Shown piece by piece: positions 21,580 to 33,481 of a stretch of 64,000 bases of DNA. This DNA is from Eupeodes corollae (Eukaryota; Arthropoda; Insecta; Diptera; Syrphidae), in NCBI RefSeq assembly GCF_945859685.1, contig NC_079149.1, positions 15,101,118-15,165,117 on the forward strand, read 5' to 3'. The notes beneath the pieces are model-generated. The model did not search any database. It had not been told where the DNA came from and saw nothing but the letters and a program-made list of their open reading frames with translations. Both the position numbers and the translations under genes were made by a program. Every line of letters starts with the position of its first letter. Within the stretch, counting starts at the first letter, position 1.

Positions 21580-24159
21580 TGTTGTGGCTGCAAGGAAAAA
21601 AATGAAAGATTAGCATATTTTTCATGCTGTTTTATTTGGGAAATAAAAATCAAAAAATACACAAATACTGGTGTCGTTCTCCACTTCCATTCTTCGAATG
21701 ATTCTGTTTCCAAAACAGAAGTGTTCTGCCCTTCTTGGTCAGTCAGTCCAACGGAATGGTTTCAGAAGACTTCTGGGCTCTTCCGAAGGTTTTCTGGACG
21801 ACCAAGGGAAAGCCACCTGCAAAATAAAAGGATTCTTATGTGGCAAAACCATTAAGTAAACATACAAAATACTTAGCTTCGGCGTGGGAGGTTCCTTCTT
21901 TCCGTGCTGGAGCTGTCCGTCTGGGTGGTTTGTGTTTTTTGCATCCTTCTTCCTGGTTTCTATGTTTTTATGTTGTTTTTTTATGTTTTTATGTTTTTTG
22001 TCCGATATTTACTCGGGAATGAACATTAATATAACGCGCGAATATGATAAACGTGTTGCAATTTGCAAATAAATAATTTATAATTTTGGTTCTGTCAAAG
22101 TTAAATGAATAAGTTGACAGATGACAGCTCACTTCGTATCCCACTGTAGCAAGGGATATTTTTGCTTATCCAAGACACGACCCAGGATAGAAGAAGGGGG
22201 GTTGTTATTTACTGGCCAGATTTGAATATTTACGAGAAAGACCGTTGCGCTTATCAGCCGATAGTGCGGGCCAATAGTAATAAAGAATCGTTATATAATA
22301 ATGATGAGGTGATGGGCTAGGTGGAAAGGTTAATAGATCACACGGTAGATCGACAGTTTTTACCATCTTCATCGGTGCGATCAGTAATAGGCCAAAGCTA
22401 GCGAATCACTAGTCAAGTGAAAGGTAGTGAGGGCGGTCATTGTGCTGCATTAGCAACGAATAGTTTGTGCCGGTTCAACAATAACAAAATCGAAATTGTG
22501 TTCGTCGTTACAAAAACCGAAGAATAGTTTGGTTCCATATTTGTTTTATTCGTTAACTAAAAGCGCGTAAAGGGTGAATTTTTGGGTGGACGCAATCATC
22601 GTAGAACCGAAAGACGAAACACGGTCGACCGTATAAATTGGTGCCTAGCCGTTGGAGGGAGGGCCAAAAAAGCCCCGAAGTTAAATCTGACCCGTGAAGC
22701 ACCCGGGTCCACAAGTAACCCTATCTTATTAAAAAAAGAAATCATATTGGTAGTATAGTGACTAATTGGGCAGCTCAAATAAGCCTTTTCGAACACTCTG
22801 AGCGCCCCGAAAACTCACCCGCGCTGCGGATTTTTGCCTCCGCCGAAAAAGACTTTAGTATATGCACGCAGACAAAAGATTCATTATTGCTCAAGAAAAC
22901 AGAAGTGCCGTCCGATAGTCCGTAGTGAAGCCCTGGCGTTTTACATATCACCGGCAGGCAAGACGCGCCTGAGCACGCATGGAAGAACGACGTTTTTGTT
23001 TGGTCATCTCCATTACCATGGCTACTTATTTATACAATTATAATTAATTCAATTATTTATTCAAAATTTTATTTATCTATTACATTCTTCTTATATTCTT
23101 CAATTATCGGCTTAATATTCAATCCTTATTCCTTTTTTTTTGTTGTTATATTTGTTTTTTTTTGTTTGATAGTTATTCTCACTGTGGTTTGGTTTTTTTA
23201 AACTCAGTTCAGAATTATTTATTTTGTTGTTCCAATTTAATTCTTATTTCAACTTGCCATAGGGAGTGTTTGCTAACGTGGGGTAGGTTTCAACAATTCA
23301 AAGCAGCGCGACGGCGACGACACGTCGACGACAGCGCGCGCTTAACGCAACATTTTGCTCGTCCCCTCGTATACACCCGCATAAGAGCTCTGTGTAGGTA
23401 GGAACGGCGGATTGTAAGTCAAGCCCTGGATTGGGCAATAGTAAGACCCCCACTTTATTGAACCGACTCTTAGGTAGAGGTTGATATATATATTTCATTC
23501 TTATTGTAATTAGAGTAAATTTATTAGCATTAAAATTATTTCTAGTTAAGTTTGTTTTTTTGTTAGTACGATTTTGTTAGAGTCAACTATTTTGTTTTCT
23601 TGGATGTTTTTTTTCTGAAGCAATAAATCGAATGTTAATCACAAATTGATAGAATGTCTATTCAGCTTCGATTCTGTTCCTTTTTTTTTGTTCATGTCTG
23701 AGATGTTTGTTATCATGAAGTGGTGAGTCAATTGGATGGAGGTGCGGTAAGGTAAGCGGGTTTTCGAAAAGGGGTAGGATGTGAGTCCACCACTGACTTG
23801 TCTCCAGTTTTGGGGAATCCGAGATTCCGGCCGAATGGATTCCAGGCTGGGAGGGAACAGGCCAAACCGTGACGTCATCAACGGCGTCCGAGGAAAGCGA
23901 ACCAGTGGTGGTGGTGTATCACTATTTTTTAAATCTAGTGTATTAATAAAGGCATGATCTATGTTTTTGGAAAGAGGTGAGGTCCAGCTACGGTGGCAAG
24001 ACCCCCCCATCCGACGAGTATAGCTGAGCAACGCAAGCATGCCGCAGCTACCGTAGCGGACATTCCTTCCCTTCCCCGATTCCGCCCAAGTCCTTCTCCT
24101 GAAGATTCCTTCCTCGCCCGTCCCTCTCCTACCCATACCTTCCTTGTTGCCTCGTTTCA
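21580..24159 (+). repeat. 5' LTR of gypsy element
   Basis: 2580 bp, TG...CA. It contains many short ORFs that recur exactly in the 3' LTR and are not genes; the minus-strand frame at 23639-24160 is one. It begins with about 500 bp of AT-rich sequence and has a GC-rich patch near 23300-23345. Confidence 0.93.
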
Positions 24160-24161
24160 AA

Positions 24162-24179
24162 TGGCGCCCAACGTTTTGC
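24162..24179 (+). other. Primer-binding site
   Basis: TGGCGCCCAACGTTTTGC starts two bases after the 5' LTR. TGGCGCC is the usual start of a site complementary to a tRNA 3' end; I cannot name the tRNA. Confidence 0.7.
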
Positions 24180-25123
24180 CCAAGTCATTCCCTTTTGTTC
24201 TGACGGTTGACTTCAAAGCAGCTCGTATGTCTTGACCGGTATGGCTCATAAGCATGACCGGTTAACTGCGACGGTCTGGTTTGACGGCGACAGTCAGAAC
24301 ATATCAGTGTAGTCCTTGATTGCTTCCGCGGAAGAGTCGAGAGTCTTGGATGACTTCTATTTTAGAGATCATAATCATTAAGTGGAAACGCGCCAAGATT
24401 CTTGTACTGTGAAGCGAAAGTAATGTGCATGTGTCCTGTTTCGATAGAGGTCGTTGTCAGCTTGGAGACAAATCGTAAGTCTTGATGCGGATAGCTCTTA
24501 AGCAAGCCACCTCAATTGCGACGATGCGTTTCCTTGCAGGCAGCGATACCTATCGAAAATCGTGTTGATGTGTTGTCCAAATTGTTTCTTTGGTAGTTCG
24601 CTTTTCTCGGATAAGAATTTACAAATTATAAATCTAGAAAATTAAGCAAGTCAGCAAGGTGGAACAACATAATTGGAAAAAGACAGCAGCCCTTTTCGAA
24701 AGCCAGCTGCCTAAAACACCTCCGTATGTTATATAGAAAAAACAATCAAAAAGGTATTACAGAAATTCACCCCATTAATGAGGATTAAGAATTAGAAGAG
24801 TTAAGTATCAACAGAATTTGATAAAGGTGTTGGTACAATTTGTTAGGAATAAGTCGTTAAGATAGAAGATAGTTTTGTTTGTTATTTACATACATTGTTT
24901 TGGTAATTTTCGATTAATACCAAGTAATTAAGACCTTATTACTTAGTGCGTCACCTCATCAGTACCTAGGATATCAGTCTTACAAAGATAAAAAGTGAAG
25001 GTGGACGAGCTCGTATCAGTTGGCGAAGAGGAAGAGAAGACGGGGAGGGCAAGAAAAGACAGGTGTGGAAATAGACCAGTCACTAGATCCCTATTAAAAC
25101 AACGTGCGAATAGCAGGAGAGAG

Positions 25124-26731
25124 ATGCCCGTCTCACACTCCCCGACAAAAGAAAACGAAAAGGGTGCTCAAAGCTCGAAACAATCGAGGTCTGAACAACC
25201 GGAACGACCCCCTAGCGCAGAAGAAGGTCTGGGTCAAAGTCACTCGGGTAGTGGTATTTCCTCTGGGAGTCAGATAACTTCGATTCAAACCCCTTCTTTC
25301 AGCAATATTAGCCCTCTGGGAAACCAGAATTCTCCAAATAATCATCCTCTGAAGCAAATTCTAGAAATAATAGGAGTCCAAACTACCCGGGCTACCGAAC
25401 AGAATTTAAATAACATGGACGAACAATCCGTCTGGGCTGAGAGACCAGAGGAAGGGGCTGGAATCTCGCATGAAATCAGGGCGGCAATAAATTTAGCTGT
25501 CGCGGAATCGGTGAAAACCGAACTTCAAAAGGGACTGGCCGAGTTCTTCAGGGAACACAATATCCCTTCACTGGTAACTCAATCTGAGGAAAATAGGGCT
25601 CCTGAAGTCCACCCCGCACCAGTGACTAATGCAACAAACAATGGTGGATTATTCAACCAGCCACCACCGCCGATACGTGACCGACCACCCCAGCTGGATC
25701 ACCATGCAAGACCCTTTGTCCCAGTAGGTAACCCAGGTTTAGGTTTAGGGATGGGAGGAAGTCAACCAGGGACTTCATTTTGGGGTGGACCGATACCTAA
25801 TCCAGGAGGCCCCCCACCGACTTGGTTTTCTCCCGTTAGTTTTTCAAATGGCGTGAATCGTCCAGCTATCCGAGTGGATAAATGGGGCATAGTGTTCGAT
25901 GGGAAGTCGGAATCCCTCACGGTAGAAGATTTCATCGGACGGGTGGAAATGTTACAGGCAAGCCATAACTGCTCCTGGACTGAGGTATTAAGAGACTTTC
26001 ATCTCTTCCTCGCCCACGATGCCAAACAGTGGTACTGGCAGTACCAGATGGAGAATTCTACGCGTCGTCCCGATTGGCCAATGCTGCGAGAAGCCTTGAA
26101 GCGTCAATTTAGAAACCCTAAAACGGATTGGGACATCATGCGAGAGATAGGGGCCAGGCAGCAAGGATTGAGAGAGTCCAGCGACGATTTTTTCACGGCA
26201 ATTAGCAAATTGCGTTACCAACTTAGAACACCTGTGAATGAGACAGATCTGGTGAGAGTGGTCAAAGGCAATCTGAATGAAAGGGTAAGAAACTTAGTCT
26301 ATCCTCAAGCCATCTACTCGATGGATCACTTGAGGATAGCCTGCAAAGAAGTGGAATATGTGTTTTATAAGGAGGATAGGGAAAATAAAAGATTTCCGAA
26401 GCCACCGGTTCGATTTGCCAATGAACTCGATGCGGATGTGACGCATGGAGAATATTTAGAGGCATTCCAGCAACAGAGTCTTCGTCCAAAACAAAATCGA
26501 GGGTACGGAGACGCAAAGTCGTGGGTGTGCTGGAACTGCAAGGTGCGAGGTCACTCGTTCGTAGACTGCCCATCCTCAGTCAGGAACATTTTTTGTTATA
26601 GGTGCGGTCAGGAAGGAGTGATTACTCCAAAGTGTCCGGTATGCAACCCGGAAAACTCGATTCGGAACGCGAGGAACCAGGGGGATACGCGTTCGGCCGA
26701 GACTCCCCCACCGACTGTCAATCCCCAATAA
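25124..26731 (+). CDS. gag: gypsy Gag
   Basis: The structural protein of the retrotransposon particle. The frame is open from 24992, but the first ATG is at 25124, giving about 535 aa. The N-terminal third is polar and low-complexity. A Pro/Gly-rich segment (about residues 175-245) precedes the conserved retrotransposon Gag domain (FDGKSESLTVEDFIGRVEML, FLAHDAKQWYW, LREALKRQFRNP). Near the C-terminus is a proper CCHC knuckle, CWNCKVRGHSFVDC. A second, CYRCGQEGVITPKC, has Val where His is expected. The last 130 nt overlap pol, which is in the -1 frame. Confidence 0.9.
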   Translation: MPVSHSPTKENEKGAQSSKQSRSEQPERPPSAEEGLGQSHSGSGISSGSQITSIQTPSFSNISPLGNQNSPNNHPLKQILEIIGVQTTRATEQNLNNMDEQSVWAERPEEGAGISHEIRAAINLAVAESVKTELQKGLAEFFREHNIPSLVTQSEENRAPEVHPAPVTNATNNGGLFNQPPPPIRDRPPQLDHHARPFVPVGNPGLGLGMGGSQPGTSFWGGPIPNPGGPPPTWFSPVSFSNGVNRPAIRVDKWGIVFDGKSESLTVEDFIGRVEMLQASHNCSWTEVLRDFHLFLAHDAKQWYWQYQMENSTRRPDWPMLREALKRQFRNPKTDWDIMREIGARQQGLRESSDDFFTAISKLRYQLRTPVNETDLVRVVKGNLNERVRNLVYPQAIYSMDHLRIACKEVEYVFYKEDRENKRFPKPPVRFANELDADVTHGEYLEAFQQQSLRPKQNRGYGDAKSWVCWNCKVRGHSFVDCPSSVRNIFCYRCGQEGVITPKCPVCNPENSIRNARNQGDTRSAETPPPTVNPQ

Positions 26732-29700
26732 GAAAATCAAATAAAGGCAATTGCCAAATTCAAATACTAGTAAGAGACCAATCAAATATAAATATTAACC
26801 CCAAAAATGAGGTAATTAACCGGAAATGGAAACCCCTTCACATAAGAATAAAAGAATACCGAGAAGCAAGAGATCGTATCTTCGGTAGCAACACCGCAGG
26901 GCCGACCAAAAGAATCCTCAAGGCTAGAGAAAGGTTTAAGAATAGGAAATTAATTAGAAAAAGCATAGCGTCGACAGTAGTGGATACTAATTCCGACCCC
27001 CGACCGTATGCTAAAGTTGGGATCGCTAACAAGGAGGTGCTAGGCCTACTTGATAGCGGGGCTAGCGTTAGTATCCTGGGGAAGGGTTGCCTGAAATTTG
27101 TAGAAGAAATTGGATTAAAAGTACAACCTTATAAGTCGGGCGTTAGGACTGCTGACGGTAGGAACCAAGATATAGTCGGTAAGGTCCACACGTTATTAAG
27201 GTACAAGCAACAGAATCACCCATTAACGCTGTACTTAGTTCCAAACCTCGATCAGGAGTTATATTTAGGTATCGATTTTTGGAAGGCCTTTCAAATTGCC
27301 CCAAGTTTGGTGAGTGCTTTGTCGGGACCGGAGGTAGAAGCCGATTTAAAAAATGCTCATGATCTTTCTTTCGATCAACGGTCTGATTTGGAGGCAGTCA
27401 AGAGGAAATTCTTAGATTTTGATCGCCATGGCCTGGGGAAAACTTCGTTGGCAGAGCATTCAATAGATACGGGAGACTCGGTTCCAGTGAAGCAGAGGCA
27501 CTACCCCGTCTCTCCAGCGGTGCAAGCCAATCTGTACCAGGAAATAGACCGGATGCTGAAGCTCGGAGTTATCGAGGAGAGTGAGAGCCCTTGGTGCTCA
27601 CCGGTTGTCCTTATTAAGAAGCCAGGCCCAAACGGTACCATTAAATACCGTTTCTGCCTGGATTCGCGTAAGGTCAACGCGGTCACCAAAAAGGACGCTT
27701 ACCCTCTCCCCCATATTGACGGGCTTCTCAGCCGGCTATCTGATACCTACTTTATAAGTAGCGTTGACTTAAAGGAAGCATTCTGGCAGATCCCGTTGGA
27801 AAAACGGAGTAGGGAGAAAACTGCTTTCGTGGTGCCAGGGAGACCTTTGTACCAGTTCACGGTCATGCCATTTGGGCTGTGTAATGCTGCCCAAAGGTTA
27901 TGCCGTTTAATGGACAAGGTAATCCCGGGGCGACTGCGGGAGCGAGTTTTTGTGTATTTGGATGATCTGCTCGTAGTTTCTCCAGACTTCGAGACACATA
28001 TCGCCTTGCTGGAGGAAGTAGCCGACTGTCTAAAGAAAGCAAATCTCACCATCAACGTTAAGAAGTCCAAATTTTGCTTCAAAGAGTTGAAGTATTTGGG
28101 CTATATCGTTGGTGGTGGGAAATTGAGGACCGATCCGGAGAAAATAGAAGCGGTTGTCAATTTTCCGTTGCCGAAAAATCCGAGACAAGTCAGGCGGTTG
28201 CTTGGTCTAGCGGGGTGGTATCGAAGGTTCATTAAGAATTTTTCTAGCTTGACGGCTCCACTGACGGATACGTTGAAGAGCAAAAATACTAAGTTCATCA
28301 TGACCGATAAAGCGAAAACCGCATTCGAGGAGCTTAAAAAGGCGTTAGTTTCATCTCCGATTTTAGTTAGACCCGATTTTCCTAGGAGATTTTTCATTCA
28401 GTGTGACGCGTCGGATACCGGGATCGGCGCGGTCCTATTTCAAAAATATGAGAATGGCCAAGAATGTCCAATTTCTTATTTCTCCCAAAAATTAAATCCT
28501 TGCCAGCGGAACTATAGCGTCACCGAAAGAGAGTGTATGGCGGCCGTCATGGCGATAAAAAAATTCCGGCCCTATGTTGAAGGCATGGAATTCACTGTCA
28601 TAACCGACCATTCAAGTCTCAAATGGCTGATGTCCATGAAGGACTTGAGTGGGCGGTTGGCTCGGTGGAGCCTAGATTTGCAATCCTATGTCTTCGACAT
28701 AGAGCACCGGAAGGGGTCGCTGAACGTCGTTCCCGACACTCTCTCTCGGGCGCACGCAGACGAATTAACGTTGGAATGGGTAGCCCCTCTCATAGATTTA
28801 GAATCGGCTGAATTTAAGTCGGAGGAGTATAAAGAGCTGGTAGAAACCGTTGGAAAACATGCCGAAGCGTTTCCGGACTTAAAGACAGAAGATGGTTTTC
28901 TGTATAAGCGCACCATCCCTCAATCTACTCAGATCCCTCTTTCCGATCACACTTGGTGTTTATGGGTTCCTTCGACATTAACTGAAGACCTAGTCAGGAA
29001 GGCCCATAATCCCCCTAATTCCGGTCACGGAGGAATCGCCAAAACTCTCCATCGAATTCGGCAACATTTCTTCTGGCCGAACATGACTGTCCAGGTCCGT
29101 CAGTTTGTGATTAATTGTGAGGTGTGTAAACTGTCTAAGTCTTCAAATCAAGTGTCCCGACCACCTATATGTACGAGCTATCTGTCTGAACGTCCCTTCC
29201 AAAAACTGTATGTAGATTTTATTGGACCTTACCCCAGATCAAAAAATGGTAATACGTGTGTCTTCGTTGTCCTCGACCATATGTCGAAGTATGTTTTTTT
29301 GAAAGCCTTACGCGCGGCAAATTCGAAAAGTATCATAAAATACCTCAGGGAAGACATCTTCAACACGTTTGGGGTACCCCAAGTACTCCACTCAGACAAC
29401 GGAAAGCAATTCGTCTCGAAGGAGTTTCAGAACTTCCTACAACTATATGGGATACGACACTTTAAGACCGCCAATTATTCGCCCCAGTCCAACGCGTCCG
29501 AGCGTGTAAATAGGACCTTGCTTGCAGCTATAAGGTCGTACCTGAAGGAAGACCAAAGGGACTGGGATGCCCACCTAAGCGAAATAGCTGCAGCGTTGCG
29601 GAGTTCGGTACACACGGCGATAGGGGTGTCCCCTTACTTTGCCGTATTTGGGATGAATATGCTAACCCATGGCAGCAGTTACGAGTTGGTACAAAAATTG

Positions 29701-30033
29701 AACGTGCTTGAAGATGGCGAGATAGCAGTACTTCCCCGAAATAATCGACTACAGCTTCTTAGGAGCCGACTTAAAGAGTCTATCCAAGAAGCCAATGAAA
29801 AGAGCGCGCGGGTGTACAACACTCGTTCCCGCAGCGTGCGATATTTGCCAGGTCAAGAAATTTACAAGCGAAACTTCATCTTAAGCGATGCTTCCAAGAG
29901 AATAGCCGCAAAATTGTGCCCTAAATATGTTAAATGTCGGATTGTGAAGTCAGTGGGTAAAAGTCTATACGAGTTGGAAAATCTAGCAGGGAAGAAAATT
30001 GGCATATTTCATGCCAAAGACTTAAAGCAGTGA
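26602..30033 (+). CDS. pol: gypsy Pol (protease, RT, RNase H, integrase)
   Basis: An uninterrupted frame of 1143 codons, -1 relative to gag, with no ATG at its start. It is presumably made as Gag-Pol by -1 frameshifting in the 26602-26731 overlap, although I see no unambiguous slippery heptamer. Positions from the frame start: protease LLDSGAS with the catalytic Asp at 151; RT with FVYLDDLLV (YLDD 452-455); RNase H with CDASD (Asp 602) and the VITDHSSLKWL block; integrase with an HHCC zinc finger (CEVCKLSK); and catalytic D872, D932 (HSDNG) and E967, spaced 59 and 34 residues. All expected active-site residues are present. The 3' end encodes a chromodomain-free integrase tail. Confidence 0.93.
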   Translation: MRSGRSDYSKVSGMQPGKLDSEREEPGGYAFGRDSPTDCQSPIRKSNKGNCQIQILVRDQSNININPKNEVINRKWKPLHIRIKEYREARDRIFGSNTAGPTKRILKARERFKNRKLIRKSIASTVVDTNSDPRPYAKVGIANKEVLGLLDSGASVSILGKGCLKFVEEIGLKVQPYKSGVRTADGRNQDIVGKVHTLLRYKQQNHPLTLYLVPNLDQELYLGIDFWKAFQIAPSLVSALSGPEVEADLKNAHDLSFDQRSDLEAVKRKFLDFDRHGLGKTSLAEHSIDTGDSVPVKQRHYPVSPAVQANLYQEIDRMLKLGVIEESESPWCSPVVLIKKPGPNGTIKYRFCLDSRKVNAVTKKDAYPLPHIDGLLSRLSDTYFISSVDLKEAFWQIPLEKRSREKTAFVVPGRPLYQFTVMPFGLCNAAQRLCRLMDKVIPGRLRERVFVYLDDLLVVSPDFETHIALLEEVADCLKKANLTINVKKSKFCFKELKYLGYIVGGGKLRTDPEKIEAVVNFPLPKNPRQVRRLLGLAGWYRRFIKNFSSLTAPLTDTLKSKNTKFIMTDKAKTAFEELKKALVSSPILVRPDFPRRFFIQCDASDTGIGAVLFQKYENGQECPISYFSQKLNPCQRNYSVTERECMAAVMAIKKFRPYVEGMEFTVITDHSSLKWLMSMKDLSGRLARWSLDLQSYVFDIEHRKGSLNVVPDTLSRAHADELTLEWVAPLIDLESAEFKSEEYKELVETVGKHAEAFPDLKTEDGFLYKRTIPQSTQIPLSDHTWCLWVPSTLTEDLVRKAHNPPNSGHGGIAKTLHRIRQHFFWPNMTVQVRQFVINCEVCKLSKSSNQVSRPPICTSYLSERPFQKLYVDFIGPYPRSKNGNTCVFVVLDHMSKYVFLKALRAANSKSIIKYLREDIFNTFGVPQVLHSDNGKQFVSKEFQNFLQLYGIRHFKTANYSPQSNASERVNRTLLAAIRSYLKEDQRDWDAHLSEIAAALRSSVHTAIGVSPYFAVFGMNMLTHGSSYELVQKLNVLEDGEIAVLPRNNRLQLLRSRLKESIQEANEKSARVYNTRSRSVRYLPGQEIYKRNFILSDASKRIAAKLCPKYVKCRIVKSVGKSLYELENLAGKKIGIFHAKDLKQ

Positions 30034-30901
30034 GAAAATGTCGAAAAAAGACAGAGATAAACAGTAAAATCAAAAAAGGAAAACGGTCTTGAACAGTCCA
30101 AAACGTATTGATTAATGAATCACGCAACTCTTGTCAAAGATCATGAATATCACATTACATAGGCATTTTTTCTTTAAACTTTTACATAACGTAAAGTTCA
30201 GGAATTACACTGGTGAGAACCCTCTACCTAAAGACTGAACTAATTGTTAATAATCTGTGATCAAATTAGAACATAATGTAGATTTCCTTGGAATTCTACA
30301 TTCCCAACCATGATATCTTCTCAAGATTGATTTTTCGTTCTTATTTATTTCTTCGTCCTTTAAACGGTGATATTTTCTTAAGACTGAATTTTTTTTAAAT
30401 TATTTATTCCACCTTCCTGCGAACATCTGTGATATAGGCTTAGCCAACACGTGTAATGTCCATTTCATGTTATTATATTAACGCTAATTCAATTTAAAAT
30501 TTGAACATCTAAACTTAGGCCCCAAACATGCAAATCGCAACTCGGCACAATGACATTCACGACAAACAAAACACGAAAGTTAAAACGTCTGAAATTGGTA
30601 TCGGTTTTGTCTTTATTGCTTCAGGAAGCTATTTAGTCGAGTGTATGCGAACTTATACTAAAATTACGTACTAGACTTAACTCGATGATCTTATAATTTA
30701 AACCTTAAAACTATTGGGATACTTAAGTCTAGGAATGTCTTAATCACAACCTCACCTCGATGAATAGTACCGTCTTTCTTGAAATCACGTATGCCCGGCT
30801 TTGGGGCGTGAGTTCTTCCCCACTTTGGACTACAACGTTTGTTTAGGGAGCAGCCTTCACCGTCTCTGTTCTTCCAGTAGCTGGTACCAGATCCGGAGTT
30901 T
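30034..30901 (+). other. 3' untranslated region of gypsy element
   Basis: 868 bp between pol and the 3' LTR without a sizeable ORF. The bases just before the LTR (CCAGATCCGGAGTTT) are not a clear polypurine tract, which is odd for an otherwise intact element. Confidence 0.7.
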
Positions 30902-33481
30902 TGTTGTGGCTGCAAGGAAAAAAATGAAAGATTAGCATATTTTTCATGCTGTTTTATTTGGGAAATAAAAATCAAAAAATACACAAATACTGGTGTCGTT
31001 CTCCACTTCCATTCTTCGAATGATTCTGTTTCCAAAACAGAAGTGTTCTGCCCTTCTTGGTCAGTCAGTCCAACGGAATGGTTTCAGAAGACTTCTGGGC
31101 TCTTCCGAAGGTTTTCTGGACGACCAAGGGAAAGCCACCTGCAAAATAAAAGGATTCTTATGTGGCAAAACCATTAAGTAAACATACAAAATACTTAGCT
31201 TCGGCGTGGGAGGTTCCTTCTTTCCGTGCTGGAGCTGTCCGTCTGGGTGGTTTGTGTTTTTTGCATCCTTCTTCCTGGTTTCTATGTTTTTATGTTGTTT
31301 TTTTATGTTTTTATGTTTTTTGTCCGATATTTACTCGGGAATGAACATTAATATAACGCGCGAATATGATAAACGTGTTGCAATTTGCAAATAAATAATT
31401 TATAATTTTGGTTCTGTCAAAGTTAAATGAATAAGTTGACAGATGACAGCTCACTTCGTATCCCACTGTAGCAAGGGATATTTTTGCTTATCCAAGACAC
31501 GACCCAGGATAGAAGAAGGGGGGTTGTTATTTACTGGCCAGATTTGAATATTTACGAGAAAGACCGTTGCGCTTATCAGCCGATAGTGCGGGCCAATAGT
31601 AATAAAGAATCGTTATATAATAATGATGAGGTGATGGGCTAGGTGGAAAGGTTAATAGATCACACGGTAGATCGACAGTTTTTACCATCTTCATCGGTGC
31701 GATCAGTAATAGGCCAAAGCTAGCGAATCACTAGTCAAGTGAAAGGTAGTGAGGGCGGTCATTGTGCTGCATTAGCAACGAATAGTTTGTGCCGGTTCAA
31801 CAATAACAAAATCGAAATTGTGTTCGTCGTTACAAAAACCGAAGAATAGTTTGGTTCCATATTTGTTTTATTCGTTAACTAAAAGCGCGTAAAGGGTGAA
31901 TTTTTGGGTGGACGCAATCATCGTAGAACCGAAAGACGAAACACGGTCGACCGTATAAATTGGTGCCTAGCCGTTGGAGGGAGGGCCAAAAAAGCCCCGA
32001 AGTTAAATCTGACCCGTGAAGCACCCGGGTCCACAAGTAACCCTATCTTATTAAAAAAAGAAATCATATTGGTAGTATAGTGACTAATTGGGCAGCTCAA
32101 ATAAGCCTTTTCGAACACTCTGAGCGCCCCGAAAACTCACCCGCGCTGCGGATTTTTGCCTCCGCCGAAAAAGACTTTAGTATATGCACGCAGACAAAAG
32201 ATTCATTATTGCTCAAGAAAACAGAAGTGCCGTCCGATAGTCCGTAGTGAAGCCCTGGCGTTTTACATATCACCGGCAGGCAAGACGCGCCTGAGCACGC
32301 ATGGAAGAACGACGTTTTTGTTTGGTCATCTCCATTACCATGGCTACTTATTTATACAATTATAATTAATTCAATTATTTATTCAAAATTTTATTTATCT
32401 ATTACATTCTTCTTATATTCTTCAATTATCGGCTTAATATTCAATCCTTATTCCTTTTTTTTTGTTGTTATATTTGTTTTTTTTTGTTTGATAGTTATTC
32501 TCACTGTGGTTTGGTTTTTTTAAACTCAGTTCAGAATTATTTATTTTGTTGTTCCAATTTAATTCTTATTTCAACTTGCCATAGGGAGTGTTTGCTAACG
32601 TGGGGTAGGTTTCAACAATTCAAAGCAGCGCGACGGCGACGACACGTCGACGACAGCGCGCGCTTAACGCAACATTTTGCTCGTCCCCTCGTATACACCC
32701 GCATAAGAGCTCTGTGTAGGTAGGAACGGCGGATTGTAAGTCAAGCCCTGGATTGGGCAATAGTAAGACCCCCACTTTATTGAACCGACTCTTAGGTAGA
32801 GGTTGATATATATATTTCATTCTTATTGTAATTAGAGTAAATTTATTAGCATTAAAATTATTTCTAGTTAAGTTTGTTTTTTTGTTAGTACGATTTTGTT
32901 AGAGTCAACTATTTTGTTTTCTTGGATGTTTTTTTTCTGAAGCAATAAATCGAATGTTAATCACAAATTGATAGAATGTCTATTCAGCTTCGATTCTGTT
33001 CCTTTTTTTTTGTTCATGTCTGAGATGTTTGTTATCATGAAGTGGTGAGTCAATTGGATGGAGGTGCGGTAAGGTAAGCGGGTTTTCGAAAAGGGGTAGG
33101 ATGTGAGTCCACCACTGACTTGTCTCCAGTTTTGGGGAATCCGAGATTCCGGCCGAATGGATTCCAGGCTGGGAGGGAACAGGCCAAACCGTGACGTCAT
33201 CAACGGCGTCCGAGGAAAGCGAACCAGTGGTGGTGGTGTATCACTATTTTTTAAATCTAGTGTATTAATAAAGGCATGATCTATGTTTTTGGAAAGAGGT
33301 GAGGTCCAGCTACGGTGGCAAGACCCCCCCATCCGACGAGTATAGCTGAGCAACGCAAGCATGCCGCAGCTACCGTAGCGGACATTCCTTCCCTTCCCCG
33401 ATTCCGCCCAAGTCCTTCTCCTGAAGATTCCTTCCTCGCCCGTCCCTCTCCTACCCATACCTTCCCTGTTGCCTCGTTTCA
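30902..33481 (+). repeat. 3' LTR of gypsy element
   Basis: Near-identical copy of 21580-24159. The minus-strand ORF at 32961-33743 is a chance fusion of an LTR frame with the interrupted Harbinger transposase. Confidence 0.93.

Larger units (their letters stand above)
21580..33481 (+). mobile_element. Full-length Ty3/gypsy LTR retrotransposon (11.9 kb)
   Basis: Two direct LTRs of 2580 bp start TGTTGTGG and end GTTTCA. The target duplication is AAAT (21576-21579 and 33482-33485). The primer-binding site, gag and pol are open and in order. I find no env: the 868 bp between pol and the 3' LTR hold no sizeable ORF. The LTRs are collinear without indels (constant offset 9322), and I noticed a single difference (T at 24144, C at 33466). 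The insertion is therefore recent and the element looks potentially functional. LTRs of this length are large for the gypsy group. Confidence 0.93.

Noticed and set aside
22596..23498. Small ORFs within the gypsy LTRs
   Set aside because: They recur only because the LTR is duplicated (offset 9322) and have no recognisable domains.
30034..30901. env gene of an errantivirus-type gypsy
   Set aside because: No ORF of relevant length, no splice-acceptor/env layout; the element is a gag-pol retrotransposon.
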